Part shown: positions 60,776 to 64,000 of the stretch, piece by piece
Position numbering within the stretch: position 1 is the first letter of the stretch
Layout: every line of letters begins with the position of its first letter
Assembly: GCF_013377535.1 (NCBI RefSeq)
Contig: NZ_JABCJE010000001.1
Coordinates: forward strand, 744,001-808,000
From: Donghicola mangrovi
GTDB taxonomy: Bacteria; Pseudomonadota; Alphaproteobacteria; Rhodobacterales; Rhodobacteraceae
DNA: 64,000 bases
Direction: 5' to 3'
Translations under genes and position numbers: made by a program
Notes under the pieces: generated by a model
Told to the model about the DNA's origin: nothing
The model's input: only the letters and a program-made list of their open reading frames with translations
Database searches by the model: none

Positions 60776-62032
60776 ATGGACCTTTTATTTATTCACAACA
60801 ACTTCCCCGGACAGTTCAAGCATCTGGCCCCCGCCTTGGCGGCAAAAGGGCACCGTGTGCTGGCGCTGACCCCGCGTGTGGATCGCCCCACGAAATGGGA
60901 AGGTGTGCAGATCGTTCCTTACCAGATTGTCGCCCCCAAGGCGCAGCAGGTCCATTCGTGGCTGCTGGACATGGACACCAAGCTTCACCGTGCCGAGGGC
61001 GCCTATCGCGCCGCGGTCGAGCTGAAGAAGCAGGGCTTTAACCCCGCAGCAGTGATTGCGCATCCCGGTTGGGGCGAATCCCTGTTCATGAAGGATGTGT
61101 GGCCGAACGCGCGACTCGGTCTGTTCTGCGAGCTGTATTATCAGGCGTCTGACGGCGGTCTGGGATTCGATCCCGAATTCCCCGCCCGCGAGAATGCGAC
61201 AGAGCCGCTGCGCATCCGCATGAAAAACCTGAACAACCGTCTTCACCACGAGGTGATGGATGCGGGCATCTGCCCGACGCGGTTCCAGCTGTCGACCTAT
61301 CCCGACGCGCTGAAAACCAAGATCACCATTTCCCACGATGGAATCGATACGGACGCCATTCGTCCGAATCCCGAGGCACGACTCGAGATCGCCGGTCTGT
61401 CCCTGACCAAAGAGGACGAGGTGATCACCTTTGTGAACCGCAACCTCGAGCCCTATCGCGGATACCACATCTTTATGCGTGCCCTGCCCGAGCTGCTGAA
61501 GCGCCGTCCCAATGCGCAGGTTCTGATCGTGGGCGGGGACAGTGTTAGCTATGGTGCCGCTCCGCCGCGCGGGAAAACGTGGAAGCAGATCTTTATCGAG
61601 GAAGTGCGCGGCCAGATCCCCGATGCGGATTGGGCGCGGGTGCATTTTCTGGGCAAGATTCCCTATGACAAGTTCCTGACCATGCTTCAGGTGACCAGTG
61701 CCCACGTTTACCTGACCTATCCCTTCGTTCTGTCGTGGTCGATGATCGAGGCGATGGCTAGTGAGGCGCCAATCATCGCGAACGACGTCGCCCCTGTGAA
61801 AGAAGTGATTACGGACGGGCACAATGGCCTATTGGTCGATTTCTTTGACGGTGAGGGAATCGTGAATCAGGTCTGCCGCGTGCTCGAGGATTCGGAGCTG
61901 GCGGCGCGTCTGGGCAAAAACGCCCGCGATCTGGCTGTGGCCAAGTATGATCTGAAAACTGTCTGCCTGCCGTGCCAGCTGAACTGGATCGAAAATCTGA
62001 TCGCCCGTCCGCGGACCGAGCCACACGATTGA
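60776..62032 (+). CDS. Glycosyltransferase family 4 protein
   Basis: A 418-residue GT-B enzyme. The N-terminal half starts MDLLFIHNNFPGQFKHLAPAL; the C-terminal Rossmann domain has FVNRNLEPYRGYHIFMRALPELLKRRP and the nucleotide-sugar region VYLTYPFVLSWSMIEAMASEAP. It probably transfers a sugar for LPS, capsule or a glycoprotein. The ATG at 60776 is chosen because the fold begins there; only a weak Shine-Dalgarno (TTGGA) is seen. It stands alone between leuS and the DUF3576 gene, a spot where other alphaproteobacteria often have the two adjacent. Confidence 0.87.
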   Translation: MDLLFIHNNFPGQFKHLAPALAAKGHRVLALTPRVDRPTKWEGVQIVPYQIVAPKAQQVHSWLLDMDTKLHRAEGAYRAAVELKKQGFNPAAVIAHPGWGESLFMKDVWPNARLGLFCELYYQASDGGLGFDPEFPARENATEPLRIRMKNLNNRLHHEVMDAGICPTRFQLSTYPDALKTKITISHDGIDTDAIRPNPEARLEIAGLSLTKEDEVITFVNRNLEPYRGYHIFMRALPELLKRRPNAQVLIVGGDSVSYGAAPPRGKTWKQIFIEEVRGQIPDADWARVHFLGKIPYDKFLTMLQVTSAHVYLTYPFVLSWSMIEAMASEAPIIANDVAPVKEVITDGHNGLLVDFFDGEGIVNQVCRVLEDSELAARLGKNARDLAVAKYDLKTVCLPCQLNWIENLIARPRTEPHD

Positions 62033-62059
62033 TATCTGGTCTGCGCCGGAAACAACAAA

Positions 62060-62084
62060 GGGGCCCGCGGGCCCCTTTTCTTTT
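62060..62084. terminator. Intrinsic terminator between glycosyltransferase and DUF3576 genes
   Basis: A perfect palindrome GGGGCCCGCGGGCCCC (62060-62075) is followed by TTTTCTTTT and preceded by an A-rich run. Confidence 0.85.
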
Positions 62085-62101
62085 GCCGTGATGGCAGGGG
62101 C

Positions 62102-62584
62102 TTAGAGCCCCAGTTCGGCTACGCGCAGCTGGCGGGCGCGGGTGAGAATCGCATCCTCGACCGCGCGCTGGGTGTCGATGCTGACCGGACCGCCCTGCGA
62201 TTGCAGCGAGACATTCAACGAACGGGCGTCGAGCGCGCTGTCGGTCACATAGATCGTGGCGCGGTACGCGCGGCCACCGCCCGGAGGGGTGCCGTACCCG
62301 GTCGAGATCACGCCGGTGAAGGGGTCAATCGTCTCGATCGGCAGGAAATTCAGCACTTCGAGCGATGCGTTCCAGAGGAATCGGTTAACCTCGCCAACCT
62401 CTTTGCGGTCGGGCTTGATGAACATATTGAAGATGCTCGACCGTTTGGTCTCTACGCCCTGTTCCTGAAAGAACTCGTCGCGCGCATCGGTGGCGGATTT
62501 CTGGGAGGCGAACTTCCCGCACCCGGTCAGGGTGGTGCCCATTGCAAGGCTAATGAGGACAATTTTGGCCATCGCGCGGGTCAT
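62102..62584 (-). CDS. DUF3576 lipoprotein
   Basis: A 160-residue lipoprotein. The signal VLISLAMGTTLTGC ends in a lipobox (LTGC, near Cys22), followed by the DUF3576 core (VNRFLWNASLEVLNFLPIETIDPFTGVI, ending AILTRARQLRVAEL). Members are probable outer-membrane lipoproteins found near leuS and lptE; function is unknown. I chose the ATG at 62584 because AGGAGA lies 8 bases before it. Confidence 0.87.
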   Translation of the reverse strand: MTRAMAKIVLISLAMGTTLTGCGKFASQKSATDARDEFFQEQGVETKRSSIFNMFIKPDRKEVGEVNRFLWNASLEVLNFLPIETIDPFTGVISTGYGTPPGGGRAYRATIYVTDSALDARSLNVSLQSQGGPVSIDTQRAVEDAILTRARQLRVAELGL

Positions 62585-62859
62585 GCGGGCTCTCCTAGGC
62601 ATTCGAAAAGTCACCTAAGCTGCTTAGCGGTCCTGATCCCCCGCGACAAGGCGGGTTTTGACCCTTTATATAAGAGAGACCGCCGAAAGTGTATGGAAAT
62701 GCCCCGTAAAACCGCTTGTGGCAAATGAGCATCACTTAACTGTTTGTTGCCCCATGCAGACATCGTTGGCTTGCAACAAGGGGGGGGAAGGGTGCATTCA
62801 AACTTCATCAAAACCGGTACACCGGATTGGTACGTGCCTTACGACACATGAGGGAAAAA

Positions 62860-63825
62860 ATGAAAAACGTTCTTTTCGCGACCACCGCGCTGATCGCAAC
62901 CGCTGGCTTCGCGTCGGCAGAAGTAAGCCTGTCGGGTTCGGCAGAAATGGGTATCTTCGGCGGCGACCAGGGTATTGCTGGCTACACTGCAAATGGCGAC
63001 ACCATTCAAAACCGCGCTGACCAGTTCCACACCGACATCGACGTGACCTTCACCCTGTCGGGCGAGTCGGACAACGGCATCACCTTCGGTGCAACCATCG
63101 ACCTCGACGAAGAAGGCGGTTTCGCTGCTACCAACGGTGGCCCCGAAGCAGTATTCATCTCGGGCGACTTCGGCACCCTGACCATGGGCGACACCGACGG
63201 CGCGCTGGACAAAGCTGTTCAGGAAACCGACATCATCGGTGACATCGCTGACGCATCGACCACTCACTCGGTCAAAGGCTTCGGCGGCTTCGACGGTCGT
63301 CTGGACGGTCAAGTTGCACGCTACGACTACTCGGTTGCAGGCTTCGGTCTGTCGGTTTCGGCTGAAACCGCTGACAACGGCGTTGCACGTTCGACCTGGG
63401 GCTTCGGCTCGACCTACACCGTTGCACTGGGCGGTTCGGACCTGAAACTGGGTGCCGGCTACCAGGGCGGCGAAGACTTCGAAGCATGGGGTCTGTCGGC
63501 TGACACCACTCTGGGCGGTGTTCGTCTGGTTGCCAACTACGGCGAAGAAATCACCAACACCATCGGTGCTCTGGACGTAGTTGCAGCACGCTACAACGTT
63601 GCAGCAGTTTACACCATGGACGCACTGTCGCTGGGCGCTAACTACGGTGAAGTTCACACCGATGGCGTTTCGACCGACAAAGGCTTCGGTCTGGCAGCCA
63701 ACTACGATCTGGGCGGCGGTCTGGTTCTGCAAGCTGGCTACGGCGAGCAAGTTGTTGACCTCGTAGGCGTATCGGGCGACGACGTAGTGAACAGCTACTC
63801 GCTGGGTCTGGCAATGTCGTTCTAA
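62860..63825 (+). CDS. Outer-membrane porin (Rhodobacter type)
   Basis: A 321-residue porin. The Sec signal MKNVLFATTALIATAGFASA is followed by EVSLSGSAEMGIFGG and a series of amphipathic strands, ending with aromatic Phe (LGLAMSF), the usual terminal signal for barrel insertion. It is acidic and Gly-rich with codon choice that looks biased toward a highly expressed gene (few rare codons). RBS GAGGG lies before the ATG at 62860. The 275-base gap upstream, between it and DUF3576, holds its promoter; no clear hexamers are seen. Confidence 0.93.
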   Translation: MKNVLFATTALIATAGFASAEVSLSGSAEMGIFGGDQGIAGYTANGDTIQNRADQFHTDIDVTFTLSGESDNGITFGATIDLDEEGGFAATNGGPEAVFISGDFGTLTMGDTDGALDKAVQETDIIGDIADASTTHSVKGFGGFDGRLDGQVARYDYSVAGFGLSVSAETADNGVARSTWGFGSTYTVALGGSDLKLGAGYQGGEDFEAWGLSADTTLGGVRLVANYGEEITNTIGALDVVAARYNVAAVYTMDALSLGANYGEVHTDGVSTDKGFGLAANYDLGGGLVLQAGYGEQVVDLVGVSGDDVVNSYSLGLAMSF

Positions 63826-63848
63826 GATCATCTGATCTTGAATGCGGA

Positions 63849-63879
63849 AGAGCGGGCTTTTGCCCGCTCTTTTCTTTTG
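63849..63879 (+). terminator. Intrinsic terminator of the porin gene
   Basis: AGAGCGGGC (63849-63857) and GCCCGCTCT (63862-63870) with a 4-base loop are followed by TTTCTTTTG. Confidence 0.92.
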
Positions 63880-63945
63880 TGCAGCGTCTTTTTTTCTGCA
63901 TGTGCAAAGGCTATTTCGAGCAGATGTTGCGTAAAGGAATAGTTT

Positions 63946-64000
63946 ATGGCCAAGCCCTCGCCCGCCCAAATCAAGGCTGCCCTGCAGCAAGCGATCAAGC
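63946..64000 (+). CDS. Partial hypothetical protein (5' end only)
   Basis: The ATG at 63946 is preceded by AAAGGA and begins MAKPSPAQIKAALQQAIK before the window ends. Only 18 codons are visible, so the family cannot be assigned. The clear ribosome-binding site and the open frame support a real gene. Confidence 0.55.
   Translation, partial: MAKPSPAQIKAALQQAIK

Overview
The window is about 64 kb of GC-rich chromosome from an alphaproteobacterium, most likely a member of the Rhodobacteraceae (Roseobacter group). This rests on the gene content (an FeS-type photolyase, a Rhodobacter-type porin, a DUF2793 protein, a TIGR03862 flavoprotein, DUF3576), on the serC-serA and leuS-lptE-holA arrangements, and on a small dispersed intergenic repeat. 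It carries about 59 protein genes. I see no rRNA, tRNA, CRISPR array, transposase or prophage.

Layout. 0-13 kb is a surface-polysaccharide locus: an outer-membrane export lipoprotein, a CapD/FlaA1-type sugar dehydratase, a phosphoglycosyl transferase that starts glycan assembly, a yjbE/yjbF/yjbH-like set, the Kdo genes kpsF-kdsB-kdsA in one overlapping operon, and a sulfotransferase. 13-20 kb is the cell-shape operon mreB-mreC-mreD-mrdA-rodA with ghrA at its end. 20-38 kb is metabolism: rlmJ, leuA with its own leader-peptide attenuator, an SDR plus photolyase pair, an 18-repeat MORN protein, nadE, serB divergent from serC-serA, and a threonine-degradation unit (regulator-kbl-tdh) next to a thiolase. 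38-48 kb holds a hybrid histidine kinase, yaaA, recQ, a thioesterase, an MFS exporter, mepA and a queuosine-precursor transporter. 48-54 kb holds arfB, an AT-rich orphan membrane gene, and the NAD-salvage genes pncA and pncB separated by a second hybrid kinase. 54-64 kb holds trhO, holA-lptE-leuS, a glycosyltransferase, DUF3576 and a porin.

How the parts work together. The first 13 kb, with the glycosyltransferase near 61 kb, LptE and the porin, builds the outer surface. The mre operon, MepA and PBP2/RodA build the wall. SerABC, LeuA and Kbl/Tdh handle amino acids. NadE, PncA and PncB make or salvage NAD.

The most interesting signals are RNA-level. (1) A 29-codon leucine-rich leader peptide and nested hairpins sit upstream of leuA. 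(2) Between yhhQ and arfB lies an 18-codon ORF whose Shine-Dalgarno is almost a full complement of the 16S tail. That Shine-Dalgarno can pair with a downstream CCGCCTCCT, which in turn can pair with a GGAGG overlapping a strong terminator, a switch-like layout in front of a ribosome-rescue gene. (3) A nested-stem leader precedes the queuosine transporter. (4) An inverted-repeat cluster lies between the regulator gene and kbl. All functions here are inferred from sequence alone.
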